Below, one piece after another: positions 47,301 to 54,539 of a stretch of DNA of 64,000 nucleotides. The stretch comes from Cohnella phaseoli. GTDB taxonomy: Bacteria; Bacillota; Bacilli; Paenibacillales; Paenibacillaceae. Position 1 is the first letter of the stretch. Each line of letters starts with the position of its first letter. The position numbers were made by a program, and so were the translations under genes. The notes below the pieces were generated by a model. That model had not been told where the DNA came from and did not search any database. It was given only the letters and a program-made list of their open reading frames with translations. The stretch is taken from NCBI RefSeq assembly GCF_003386235.1, contig NZ_QRDZ01000008.1:186001-250000 (forward strand). The letters run 5' to 3'.

Positions 47301-49046
47301 AATCGTGCTTGGCGTTAGCGTTACCGTCGGCGCCTCGCGATCGATATTGGAAATGTCGATCGTTGAGACCGCTTCGTTGCCTACTGCATCCCGCGCATAC
47401 ACCGAGTAGCGATCATTCTCGTCCGCCTCGAAATTTTGTGTCGGAAGCGCATCTTGACCGCCTCCGGTCGCAAAGAAGGCTGCTGCATATTCTCCCTTGG
47501 CCCATCGAAGCGCGGCAAGCGAATTACCGGCATCCTCCCTTACGGGACGGGCTTCAATATCGACTGTTACTCGCTCGTTCGTGAGAGATGCAGGTGAAGG
47601 CGTTAGCGATATCGAAGGTGCCTGGCGCAGCAGATTCGATATCGTGATGCTGTCTAGCGTTGCATTGCCAGCCGTATCCTCAACATATACGGAGTAGGTT
47701 CCGTTTACGTTCACGGAGAACGCATCGGAGAAAGACGTACCGTTTCCGGCTTTGAAGTAATCGGCGTTTCTCGCGCCTTCCGCCCAGAGAAGCTTGCCGA
47801 TCGCGACATTGTCGACCGCCTTCGCCGTTACCGTGACATCCTCGCTTGTCAGCTCGGTAGTGCTCGGCGTCAGCTCTAGCGTCGGCGCTTCGCGGTCAAT
47901 GTTGGACACCGTCACCTGCTGAAGGGATTCATGGCCGATGCGGTCGCGTGCATACAAGGTGTAGGTTCCGTTCTCGCTCGCGATGAAGCTATCGGTCGCG
48001 TTGCCACCCGTCGAAAAGTAGGAAGCGTCTCGGGAGCCTTCCGCCCATTTCGTCCGCTCCACTCCGCTGCCCGCATCGGATACCGTAACCTGCACGGTCA
48101 CGTCCTGCTTTGTCGCGCCCGCCGGCGTCAGCGCATAGGAGATCGAAGGAGCCGTTTTGTCATGGATCAACGCCGTCCCGTCCGTCGTCGCCGTAAGAAT
48201 CGGCCCCGGTGCCCCTTCCTCCGTATAAAATTCTACCGATACCGGTATCGGTCCGTCCTCGACACTATAATTGAATAGATAAAGGCCGCCCTGCCATGTT
48301 GTACCGCCCCCTTCGGCGATCAGAGTTCGGTCGGCCATTCGCAAGATCGGCGTCATGATCGGGCGGTCGGTGACTAGCGTGAGCGTTAACGAATCTCCCA
48401 CCCTGGCATATTGTGGGTCACCGCTATCCGACGAGATCGAAAAAGATGCGACGGACGGAAGCGACCGGCTCAAAGTATAGGATGTAAACTGCACATTACT
48501 GATCCTCACCCACTTCGTGTCGAAGGAAACAAGCGCCGCCCACATCGCATTCGGCGGAATTTCGTTTGCGTCTCCCGTAGTCAGCACATCGGTACCATTG
48601 ACCGAGTAATGAAAGATCGGATTACGAATAGCTTGACCGGGATCCTCGTCTATTTCAAAAGAAGAAATGGTGGCCCATGTGGCAGTCGGCGGAATTCCCA
48701 TCCGATCGGTGGTTTGCCGGATTTGGCCACTATGGCTATAGGTATAGACTTCTGCGGTACTGTTACGAGACCAGCCTTCCTCGTAGAAATTAGACGGCGT
48801 CGCCCAGGCGGCGGCTGCAGGAGGCAGATCAAAGGTTTCATGGATGATACCGTTTACGCTGTATAGATAGTGAGTCGCTCGTCCGTTGTAGGTTTGGTTG
48901 AACACCATGTTGAAGGTTGTCATCAGCTGACCTTGGAAAGCAGCCGCACTGGCTGGTGTGAGGGGGCCGGCTGTTGTCAGAGCGCCAAGCAACGGCAGCA
49001 GTAGTGCTACAGCTGCCAGCAAGGAAGGGATTCGGCGTTTTTTCAT
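44304..49046 (-). CDS. Giant SLH surface protein with Ig-like repeats and cadherin-like domain
   Basis: About 1580 residues. Signal peptide (MKKRRIPSLLAAVALLLPLL..., to about 33), an N-terminal region with three similar ~45-residue stretches (about 40–165), eight or so Ig-like domains of ~90 residues (about 285–1020), a cadherin-like beta-sandwich (about 1020–1117), a low-complexity Ser/Gly linker, an all-beta region (about 1140–1370), and three C-terminal SLH domains (about 1375–1560) for wall attachment. Within the Ig part a three-domain block of about 274 residues is duplicated (starts near 382 and 657). No enzyme motif; likely a structural or adhesive surface protein. The ATG at 49046 follows AAAGGAA. 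Confidence 0.85.
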   Translation of the reverse strand: MKKRRIPSLLAAVALLLPLLGALTTAGPLTPASAAAFQGQLMTTFNMVFNQTYNGRATHYLYSVNGIIHETFDLPPAAAAWATPSNFYEEGWSRNSTAEVYTYSHSGQIRQTTDRMGIPPTATWATISSFEIDEDPGQAIRNPIFHYSVNGTDVLTTGDANEIPPNAMWAALVSFDTKWVRISNVQFTSYTLSRSLPSVASFSISSDSGDPQYARVGDSLTLTLVTDRPIMTPILRMADRTLIAEGGGTTWQGGLYLFNYSVEDGPIPVSVEFYTEEGAPGPILTATTDGTALIHDKTAPSISYALTPAGATKQDVTVQVTVSDAGSGVERTKWAEGSRDASYFSTGGNATDSFIASENGTYTLYARDRIGHESLQQVTVSNIDREAPTLELTPSTTELTSEDVTVTAKAVDNVAIGKLLWAEGARNADYFKAGNGTSFSDAFSVNVNGTYSVYVEDTAGNATLDSITISNLLRQAPSISLTPSPASLTNERVTVDIEARPVREDAGNSLAALRWAKGEYAAAFFATGGGQDALPTQNFEADENDRYSVYARDAVGNEAVSTIDISNIDREAPTVTLTPSTIAPTNENVTVAVSAADLGSGLESVRWSAEAFEPGTAWTSYEVVDDEFTVEINGTYTVIASDKAGNQTMTTLDITNIDREAPTLTLTPSITAPTNSDIAVAATAADNVAISKLLWAEGTRNAAYFEAGNGTSFTGSFPVTVNGTYSVYVEDTAGNTVLKSITISNLFRQEVTIALTPSSISLTNEPVTVGIEAHPEREGDGNPLIELRWASGERDGAFFAAGGGQDALAEQEFKANENGRYSVYARDTAGNEAISSIELSNIDREAPTVSLMPSTIEPTNKNVTIAVSAVDSGSGLESIRWSAEAFNPDSPWTSSEVVDGEFTAENNGTYTVIAADRAGNRTVRQVIVENIFPDEPTLTLVPETTEPIGGKVTVSVQTEAVGDGNAISTILWTAGEKEIGYFPEGQSVNITLSKQFDVQANGTYTVYVRDAAGNEIRKTIVIDNLRRTNASLASLIALNGEEVLTFSSAFNPERLEYALNVGQQVSAIKLKASAADTDAAITVNGNLLAGGESVSIPLTYGTNTIRVVVSAQLPSEQKSYTIQATRQSPSSSGGATGSPAGGATDELSSAAFTVWLNGKPTKAALIETFSRSSDGRGIKELKLEDAAAITALAQQSGVNELRIGWSTQADPLTEAVRLQLSAKALSQLSMSNIRLTLDVGAVAYEWPTGNSIPSDSKLIVQLKTFQQPADAEQTLNRALKAGAGAHRAKLVGVPVEITANPGNSAGAEAAWLVLPLPDGLESTALRKLAVFLENGDGTSSIVPGTIRYDSKGRATGIAVRSGASARVSVLEAEPIEVMFAPYVSGYAAGSFGPQRAVTRAELAALLAKLTPADNDARTVSDGAAAFRDVPQAHWAAKAVEETYAKGWMGGKSGGQFSPNDSLTRAELAVVLVRWREAQATGLPRFADAASHWAASSIAAAEREGWINGFADGSFRPEQKVTRAEMVVLLNRVLGRPALPDGGSSWSDVPESHWAAPAIRSASQSFAALRYLSGDVELLGK

Positions 49047-49213
49047 AGGGTTATTCCTTTCATCCGAAATGCGAGTGTATTCCATGCTATAGCTTAAAGA
49101 ATAAGCTCGCGAAAGGCTATACTCCCTTAGAGGTATTAACGCTTATAACTCGGCCGGCTCTCAAAATATACTTCAAAATAGGTAGACTGCCTGAAAAGAT
49201 CCTTACCCAAAAA

Positions 49214-49255
49214 CGCAAAGAGACACGACCATAAAATGGCCGTGTCTCTTGTCGT
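49214..49255 (-). terminator. Terminator of rpsF–ssb–rpsR
   Basis: On the minus strand, AAGAGACACGGCCA and TGGTCGTGTCTCTT form a 14-bp stem (one wobble) and are followed by TGCGTTTTT. It starts about 10 bp after the rpsR stop. Confidence 0.9.
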
Positions 49256-49260
49256 TAAGC

Positions 49261-49584
49261 CTACTCCGTCGTGTATGGCAGAAGAGCCATTTGACGAGCG
49301 CGCTTGATCGCTACAGTCAACATACGCTGGTATTTCGCTTTCGTGCCCGTCACGCGGCGTGGCAAGATTTTGCCGCGCTCGCTGATGAACTTGCGAAGAA
49401 GATCCAGCTCTTTGTAGTCGACGTAAGTGATTTTATTTACGGTGAAGTAGCAAACCTTCTTACGCTTGTTGCGTCCGCCGCGGCGGAACTTGCGAGGCTC
49501 GCGTTGCTCGCGGTCGCCGCCTGGACGACCACCTTGCGCTGGGCGCTCTTCACGTGCTTGTGGCTGTGCTTGTTGTTCGCTCAT
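49261..49584 (-). CDS. rpsR: 30S ribosomal protein S18
   Basis: Small-subunit protein that binds 16S rRNA together with S6. The conserved S18 core ([19 protein letters not shown] onward, about residues 41–107) is preceded by a ~40-residue Gln/Arg/Pro/Gly-rich tail that makes the protein longer (107) than the 79 residues of B. subtilis. A single cysteine rather than a CxxC zinc motif is seen in the core. Last gene of rpsF–ssb–rpsR. Confidence 0.97.
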   Translation of the reverse strand: MSEQQAQPQAREERPAQGGRPGGDREQREPRKFRRGGRNKRKKVCYFTVNKITYVDYKELDLLRKFISERGKILPRRVTGTKAKYQRMLTVAIKRARQMALLPYTTE

Positions 49585-49604
49585 TTGTTCTCCGTCCTTT
49601 CCAG

Positions 49605-50117
49605 TTAAAATGGCAGATCATCGTCCGATATGTCTATCGGTCGCCCGTCATCGGCGAAGGGATCGTTATTGTTGCCGCTGCTGCGCTGTGATCCGGCATT
49701 GCTGCGATTGCTACCGCCGCCGTATCCGCCTCCTGCGCTTGGTGCCGGAGCGCTGCCGTAAGCATCGTCTCTTCCTTGTCCACCGCCGCCTTCGCGGTTA
49801 GGTGATTCCAGGAATCGAACGTTGTCGGCGATCACTTCCGTCACATAGACGCGTCGACCTTCGTTATTCTCGTAGTTGCGCACTTGAATGCGGCCTTCCA
49901 CTGCGGCCAGACGACCTTTGCGAAGGTAATTGGCGCACGTCTCGGCAAGCTGTCTCCAAGTAACGACTGGAATAAAATCCGCTTCTCGTTCTTCCCGATT
50001 GCCGGAGAACGAACGGTCTACCGCCAGCGTAAATTGGGTAACGGCTACTCCTGCAGGCGTGTAGCGCAGTTCAGGGTCCTTGGTCAGGCGTCCTATGAGA
50101 ATGACTCGGTTCAGCAT
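49605..50117 (-). CDS. ssb: Single-stranded DNA-binding protein
   Basis: 170 residues: OB-fold (about 1–108, [21 protein letters not shown] start), a Gly/Ser/Asn-rich disordered linker (about 115–155) and the acidic tip DDDLPF that docks repair and replication partners. Conserved place between rpsF and rpsR. Confidence 0.98.
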   Translation of the reverse strand: MLNRVILIGRLTKDPELRYTPAGVAVTQFTLAVDRSFSGNREEREADFIPVVTWRQLAETCANYLRKGRLAAVEGRIQVRNYENNEGRRVYVTEVIADNVRFLESPNREGGGGQGRDDAYGSAPAPSAGGGYGGGSNRSNAGSQRSSGNNNDPFADDGRPIDISDDDLPF

Positions 50118-50185
50118 CGCGGTTTCCCTCCACTTGACATGGCATTGTAAATCTCACGGCGGTTGTCCGCCCGGTGTTGTGCGGT

Positions 50186-50473
50186 TTACGCAGTTTGCTC
50201 TCTGACGACCATGTGACGAATAATTTCGTCCGTAATCTTCAGAACGCGCTCAAGTTCCGTCACGATTTCCGACGTTCCCTTGAAATGAACCAGCACATAC
50301 GTCCCTTCGCGGTGCTTGTTGATCTCGTAAGCAAGACGACGTTTACCCATCAAGTCGTGCTTAACGATCTCTCCGCCGTTCCCGATGATGCCCTGGAATT
50401 TCTCCGTGACAGCTTGAACGGTTTCTTGTTCCACGTCCGGACGGATGATGTACATCAACTCATAGTTGCGCAT
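50186..50473 (-). CDS. rpsF: 30S ribosomal protein S6
   Basis: 95 residues of the S6 ferredoxin-like fold, starting MRNYELMYIIRPDVE. It pairs with S18 on the 30S platform. AAGGAGGTGAAC precedes the ATG. First gene of the operon; the ~100-base leader is a plausible place for the known S6:S18 autoregulatory element, but I cannot confirm its structure. Confidence 0.97.
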   Translation of the reverse strand: MRNYELMYIIRPDVEQETVQAVTEKFQGIIGNGGEIVKHDLMGKRRLAYEINKHREGTYVLVHFKGTSEIVTELERVLKITDEIIRHMVVREQTA

Positions 50474-50577
50474 CTTCCGTTCACCTCCTTAAGGTCTTTT
50501 GGCCTCCCACTTGTCAGACCGACAGCTTGGCTACCGGCTGGGAAGCAAGGAGTATGCAATCTACAGCATACCTGAAT

Positions 50578-50606
50578 ACTTTATCACAATGGGCCGAATA
50601 TCGCAA
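50578..50606 (-). promoter_or_regulatory. Promoter of rpsF–ssb–rpsR
   Basis: -35 TTGCGA (50601–50606), 17-bp spacer, -10 TAAAGT (50578–50583) with an extended TGA. About 105 bp upstream of rpsF. Confidence 0.6.
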
Positions 50607-50650
50607 GGAAATTCGCGCTACACTAATCCCTACGATAGGGGGTGAACGCT

Positions 50651-50839
50651 ATGGGCGAGCAAACGCAATTCGAACCCGGACAACACGCTCCGAACGACGG
50701 GGAGTACATGGAAGTCGGCGAGGACTCCTTTCATATGGGAATTAACAACCCTCAGCACGTGCATCTGCACAAAGGGGAGAAGTTCCCGGAGACGACCAAC
50801 CATAACCGCAAGTGGAAAAAAGTAAAGCGCCAGCGATAA
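50651..50839 (+). CDS. YjzC-family small protein
   Basis: 62 residues, hydrophilic and histidine-rich, with the family's FxPGxxAPNxGxYxEVG start and the FPETTNHNRKW ending seen in B. subtilis YjzC. Function unknown. GGGGGTGAA precedes the ATG at 50651; an in-frame GTG three codons earlier overlaps that site. Divergent from rpsF. Confidence 0.85.
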   Translation: MGEQTQFEPGQHAPNDGEYMEVGEDSFHMGINNPQHVHLHKGEKFPETTNHNRKWKKVKRQR

Positions 50840-51097
50840 TGCATCGTCGGATGCATAAGGCGAACACAAACCGGGTATTCTATATTTCGGCGACGGCAAA
50901 CGAGAGGTGTGGTTCCGTTGAACGAATTCGGGCAACAACCGCAAGAGATTACGTCCCATCGGAGTAGGTAACGGAAGCGAGGCGTTGTGCTAAAGACACA
51001 GTCTGCAACACATCGATTTCAGACATCCGGTCACCGAAGAGCTGAGTTGAACTCAGCAACATTGGTTACGTCTCAAAGCAACTCATTAACCGTCGCC
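50840..51097 (+). other. Gene-free spacer with RNA-like structure
   Basis: No supported gene. A 17-base perfect palindrome with a single central base (GCTGAGTTGAACTCAGC, 51041–51057), a GTCTG/CAGAC stem around 51000–51024 and the hairpin at 51098–51125 suggest a structured 3' UTR or small RNA on the plus strand. A 17-codon TTG-started frame (50920–50970) follows a GAGAGGTG sequence but is too short to call. Confidence 0.3.
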
Positions 51098-51125
51098 CGA
51101 AGAACCCTTGATTAAGGGTTCTTCG
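51098..51125 (+). terminator. Hairpin terminator overlapping the amidase stop codon
   Basis: CGAAGAACCC and GGGTTCTTCG pair perfectly around an 8-base loop; TTATTTT follows on the plus strand. It also contains the amidase stop codon on the minus strand. Confidence 0.65.
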
Positions 51126-51873
51126 TTATTTTAAAGCGTTGATCGAGGCCCTGTTTAATCCCTTTGACAATGGCGTCCTGATATTCGGGATCGCTCATTC
51201 GCTTGTCTTCCTCTTTATTCGTCATAAAACCCATCTCAATCAGGAAGGTCGGAACCTTCGTCCAATTAAAGCCTGTCAGATCGCCTCGCTCCCGAACCCC
51301 GATCAGCTTGGCTCCGGTTTCGGCAATCACCTGTTCCGAGACGATCTTGGCCATTTCCTTGCTCGGCTTCGCGATCGCTTTCGTATATGTATTGTTCGCG
51401 GATGGGAAGAAAAACGTCATTCCCTTCACCTTCGCATCCGTGCTGCCATCCGCATGAAGCCGTACCATGACATCCGCCTTGGCTTTATTACAGACTAGCG
51501 CCCTCTCGCTGTTCGACAGATTCACATCATTCGTCCGGCGTACCATCACGACTCGATAATCGCTGGCCAGCGCCTTCTCCAGCTTTAGCGCCACTTCCAG
51601 CGTCAGCTTATACTCCGGCTTCTTCGTTGCCACGCCGCTTGTCCCGCCGGCTACCTTCGTCTTCTTCTTCTTGCTGCCCGGCGCAATCGGTTCGAGCCCC
51701 AGATTGGCTTTGGCTTGATGTCCCGCCTCGATGCAGACGACCGGCTTGTCGTCTGCCTTCGCTTTGTCCCCTGCAGCGGTTGCTTCGTATGGCCATATAC
51801 CGGCCAGCATTCCCGTCCCTATCCATACGATCAACACCCGTAGCACCCAAGAGCTTCGCAGATGCTTGTCCAT
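51112..51873 (-). CDS. N-acetylmuramoyl-L-alanine amidase (Amidase_3, CwlD-like)
   Basis: About 253 residues: an N-terminal membrane anchor or signal (about 6–30), then a zinc amidase domain (about 45–250). Zinc ligands and the catalytic glutamate are visible in EAGH, KPEYKLTLEVA, RLHAD and IEMGFM. It cuts the stem peptide from muramic acid in peptidoglycan. The size, the single domain and the lack of wall-binding repeats resemble CwlD, which makes muramic-delta-lactam in spore cortex. The ATG at 51873 is preferred over earlier GTG/TTG codons that overlap GGAG. Its upstream region consists of the duplicated tRNA flank. Confidence 0.85.
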   Translation of the reverse strand: MDKHLRSSWVLRVLIVWIGTGMLAGIWPYEATAAGDKAKADDKPVVCIEAGHQAKANLGLEPIAPGSKKKKTKVAGGTSGVATKKPEYKLTLEVALKLEKALASDYRVVMVRRTNDVNLSNSERALVCNKAKADVMVRLHADGSTDAKVKGMTFFFPSANNTYTKAIAKPSKEMAKIVSEQVIAETGAKLIGVRERGDLTGFNWTKVPTFLIEMGFMTNKEEDKRMSDPEYQDAIVKGIKQGLDQRFKITKNP

Positions 51874-51894
51874 ATCCGTCAACACTCCTATTCA

Positions 51895-52084
51895 GGTGGG
51901 ATTCGCTCCGTCGCAGTTGTGACTATACTATCCGTACGTCTCAACCATTTGCGACTATCACGCCGGGGCCTACGAACATGCCCTTTGGCATGTCCGCTTA
52001 ACGGCCCGTTCTCATCCCACTTCGCCACAAATAAAAAACGATCCCTTCTCAGGGATCGACTCATTTTTTGTTTATGGCGGAGAG
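51895..52084. repeat. Tandem repeat unit A (tRNA-Ser 3' flank duplicate)
   Basis: A 190-bp unit nearly identical to unit B at 52085–52273 (a handful of differences). Read on the minus strand, each holds the terminator of the tRNA, a CATGCC/GGCATG hairpin and the flank. The A/B junction (52075–52095) repeats 21 bp of the tRNA 3' end. Confidence 0.9.
52039..52058. terminator. Duplicate copy of the tRNA-Ser terminator
   Basis: CGATCCCT/AGGGATCG stem with A6 and T6 flanks, identical to the one at 52228–52247. Confidence 0.85.
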
Positions 52085-52273
52085 GGTGGGATTCGCTCCG
52101 TCGCAGTTGTGACTATACTATCCGTACGTCTCAACCAATTGCGACTATCACGCCGGGGCCTACGAACATGCCCTTTGGCATGTCCGCTTAACGGCCCGTT
52201 CTCATCCCACTTGCCACAAACAAAAAACGATCCCTTCTCAGGGATCGACTCATTTTTTGTTTATGGCGGAGAG
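52085..52273. repeat. Tandem repeat unit B (tRNA-Ser 3' flank)
   Basis: A 189-bp unit that ends inside the 3' end of the intact tRNA-Ser gene. Same content as unit A; one base shorter, with CACTTGCC in place of CACTTCGCC. Confidence 0.9.
52228..52247. terminator. Terminator of tRNA-Ser
   Basis: Perfect 8-bp stem CGATCCCT/AGGGATCG with 4-base loop; T6 follows on either strand. It is 17 bp past the tRNA 3' end. Confidence 0.9.
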
Positions 52274-52354
52274 GGTGGGATTCGAACCCACGCACGCCTT
52301 GCGACGCCTAGATGATTTCGAGTCAACCCCCTTGGACCACTTGGGTACCTCTCC
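52264..52354 (-). tRNA. tRNA-Ser, anticodon CGA
   Basis: A 91-base class II tRNA with a long variable arm. The acceptor arms GGAGAGG and CCTCTCC pair fully, discriminator G73 and an encoded CCA are present, and GGTTCGAATCCC forms the T-loop. The anticodon loop CTCGAAA gives anticodon CGA, reading UCG. The anticodon stem as aligned has one T·T mismatch. Confidence 0.9.
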
Positions 52355-52366
52355 GCAGCAAGGAAA

Positions 52367-52395
52367 ATCATATCATATTTTAATTGAGCTTGCAA
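52367..52395 (-). promoter_or_regulatory. Promoter of tRNA-Ser
   Basis: -35 TTGCAA (52390–52395), 17-bp spacer, -10 TATGAT (52367–52372) with extended TGA, just upstream of the tRNA 5' end. Confidence 0.75.
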
Positions 52396-52427
52396 CTGGA
52401 TTGTGTATCCATTTTAGGGGCCGCAGC

Positions 52428-52649
52428 CTATCCCTCTGTCTCCCCTATTTCGGCTCCTCCAGCAGGTCTCAGAACCTTCTTCAGGCTCTTCTCGAACTTC
52501 GCGCGAGGGAGCAGAATGCTATGCTTGCACTTGACGCACTTGATGCGAATATCCATGCCCATCCGAATGATCTCCATCTCGTTGGCTCCGCATGGGTGCG
52601 GCTTCTTCATCATCACGACATCGCCAAGCTCGAAGTTTTTTTTCTCCAT
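52428..52649 (-). CDS. DUF951-family protein (YyzM type)
   Basis: 73 residues with the family's KKPHPCGxNxxExxRxGxDIRIKCxxCxxxxxxxR layout. Three cysteines (HPCG, KCVKC) look like a possible metal or nucleic-acid site. Function unknown; the gene is regularly found near mscS/ychF in the origin region of Firmicutes. GGGGAGGG precedes the ATG. Confidence 0.9.
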   Translation of the reverse strand: MEKKNFELGDVVMMKKPHPCGANEMEIIRMGMDIRIKCVKCKHSILLPRAKFEKSLKKVLRPAGGAEIGETEG

Positions 52650-52704
52650 TTCGATACCCTCCCCGATTTTCCTGCCTGCAGCTTGTTGCGACTACACTGC
52701 GCGA

Positions 52705-53568
52705 TTAATCGATGACCGACGCCTGCTTGGCCTCCAGTGCCTTCTTCACTTCCGTATTGACCAGACGCGTAACCTCGCCGACGGTATTCGGCCTGCACTT
52801 GGCGGTAATTCTAATCGTCATCTGACTCGGAGCAAGCGTCTGCACTCCCAGCACCTCGGGCGCTGCCGTCAAATTCAGATCGTTGATCTGGAGCAGAACC
52901 TGACGCATCAACGACATCATTTCCTCAATCGTATAATCGGAGGAAACGGTAATATCGATGACGGCAAGCTGCGGATTTACGGAAAAGTTCGTCACCTGGT
53001 TAATCGAGCCGTTCGGAATGATGTGAACCTCTCCCGTCCAGCTGCGGATGCGAGTCGAGCGTAACCCGATCAATTCGACGCTTCCTTTGAACGAGCCGGT
53101 CTGAATCTCATCGCCTACCGCAAACTGATCCTCAAAAATGATGAAGAACCCGGTGATGACATCTTTGACCAGACTTTGCGCGCCGAAGCCGATCGCCAAT
53201 CCGATCACCCCCGCGCCGGCCAGAAGCGGAGCGATCTGAATATTGAACTCTCCCAATACAAGCAAAATTGTAATGAAATTAATGAGATACGAGGCTGTGT
53301 TTTTCAGCAGACGGCCTAACGTTTGAACGCGCCTTGTTCGAAGCTTCAGCCTTCTGGATTTCTTCTCGTTCGTCGCATGGTCGATTATCCGATTAAGAAC
53401 GGCCAACGCGAGACGGCTGATGACGCAGATCAGTACAATTCGCAAGACCAGGAAGGATACGTCCTTCCACATTTCCGTGTCCTGCAGAAATTCGCTCATC
53501 TCTCTGACAAACTGCTCCCACAGATTCTCTGCGGACTCTGTCTGCCCCGATGCGAAGAAAGGTTTCAT
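52705..53568 (-). CDS. Small-conductance mechanosensitive channel (MscS family)
   Basis: 287 residues: three membrane helices (about 30–58, 88–112, 115–140); the last, Gly/Ala-rich GAGVIGLAIGFGAQSLVKDVITGF, is the pore-lining TM3 of MscS. A beta domain (about 145–200, PNGSINQVTNFS) and an alpha/beta C-terminal domain follow. It opens when membrane tension rises and releases solutes on osmotic downshock. Confidence 0.95.
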   Translation of the reverse strand: MKPFFASGQTESAENLWEQFVREMSEFLQDTEMWKDVSFLVLRIVLICVISRLALAVLNRIIDHATNEKKSRRLKLRTRRVQTLGRLLKNTASYLINFITILLVLGEFNIQIAPLLAGAGVIGLAIGFGAQSLVKDVITGFFIIFEDQFAVGDEIQTGSFKGSVELIGLRSTRIRSWTGEVHIIPNGSINQVTNFSVNPQLAVIDITVSSDYTIEEMMSLMRQVLLQINDLNLTAAPEVLGVQTLAPSQMTIRITAKCRPNTVGEVTRLVNTEVKKALEAKQASVID

Positions 53569-53587
53569 AGCTCTATCTCTCCCTCTC

Positions 53588-53833
53588 TCATTGAATCTGT
53601 TCGTATCCGTCCTGCGTTCTCTCGAATAAACCTCTTATTTCGACCTTCTCCGATTCGATGATTCGTCGTACCGTCTCCAGGTCGGCGGCGGGGAATTCGA
53701 TAGATAATGCGCAGCCAGCCGTAATCTCCTTGGGCGTGGGACAAAGATCGATCTCGATATCCGCGTATTCAAGCAGCATCTCGGCCCGCAGCGCTTGCTG
53801 CGTGGAATCGAATGCCAGCAAGAAAAAGTCCAT
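53588..53833 (-). CDS. DUF3343 protein, putative Se/S-carrier-like
   Basis: 81 residues of the DUF3343 family. A CPTP motif (C31) followed by GC (C41) resembles the CPxP of TusA/YedF sulfur carriers, and Pfam describes the family as Se/S-carrier-like. No activity is proven. AGGAGG precedes the ATG. It lies 20 bp upstream of mscS and near a cysteine-desulfurase-like gene (55034–56209). Confidence 0.85.
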   Translation of the reverse strand: MDFFLLAFDSTQQALRAEMLLEYADIEIDLCPTPKEITAGCALSIEFPAADLETVRRIIESEKVEIRGLFERTQDGYEQIQ

Positions 53834-53918
53834 CGTACAAACCTCCTGCGTCCAAGTATAAATGCGCGAGTTCGTCCATATACTAGTAGCATACTAGGGT
53901 AGGAGGCGAATCGGACGA

Positions 53919-54539
53919 ATGAACGGCGCTTGGGAGAAACACTCGAGTCCCGCACCGGAATCGGCGGCGCTCTCTTTAAAGATTCCTTTTAACGATCCAT
54001 CCGTATTGCAAAGATTGTCCCAGCAGCTCGAGTATTACTTGGAAGGCCTGTCTCCCGATCGCCGGATCGTCATCGTCTGCGTCGGAACCGACCGCTCTAC
54101 GGGCGACTCGTTAGGGCCTCTCGTCGGCACCGCTCTCGCTCGCGAATACAGTCCATTATTCGATCTGTACGGAACTCTCGACGAACCGGTACATGCGATG
54201 AACCTCAGCGAGACATTGCTCAAAATTATGAGAATCTCGCGACAGCCGTTCGTCATCGCCGTTGACGCTTGCCTCGGACAAGTTGCCAGCGTCGGCTGTA
54301 TCCAGATCGGCTCAGGACCGGTCAGACCCGGAGCCGGGGTGAACAAGGAGCTGCCTCCCGTCGGAGACATTCATATGACGGGAATTGTGAATGTCGGCGG
54401 CTTCATGGAATATTTCGTGCTGCAGAACACTCGTCTGAATCTGGTCGTCAAGATGTCGGAAATTATTGCGCAAAGCTTGTTAAACGCCGTACATAGCACC
54501 CGCAGCAAACCGGTTATCCCTTCTGCATGGCCAGACTGA
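53919..54539 (+). CDS. yyaC: Sporulation protein YyaC (putative spore protease family)
   Basis: 206 residues with the YyaC signature RRIVIVCVGTDRSTGDSLGPLVGT (about 48–70), AVDACLGQ and PPVGDIHMTGIVNVGGFMEY. The fold is related to hydrogenase-maturation/GPR-type peptidases; its substrate in spores is unknown. AGGAGG lies upstream of the ATG. Its last 26 bases overlap, tail to tail, the end of the DUF4446 gene. Confidence 0.93.
   Translation: MNGAWEKHSSPAPESAALSLKIPFNDPSVLQRLSQQLEYYLEGLSPDRRIVIVCVGTDRSTGDSLGPLVGTALAREYSPLFDLYGTLDEPVHAMNLSETLLKIMRISRQPFVIAVDACLGQVASVGCIQIGSGPVRPGAGVNKELPPVGDIHMTGIVNVGGFMEYFVLQNTRLNLVVKMSEIIAQSLLNAVHSTRSKPVIPSAWPD

Noticed and set aside
49137..49152. cre-like sequence upstream of the giant SLH gene
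   Set aside because: TATAAGCGTTAATA on the minus strand has at least two mismatches to the consensus, too weak to call.
52075..52095. Second tRNA-Ser gene
   Set aside because: Only 21 bp of the 3' end are duplicated; the anticodon and D arms are absent.
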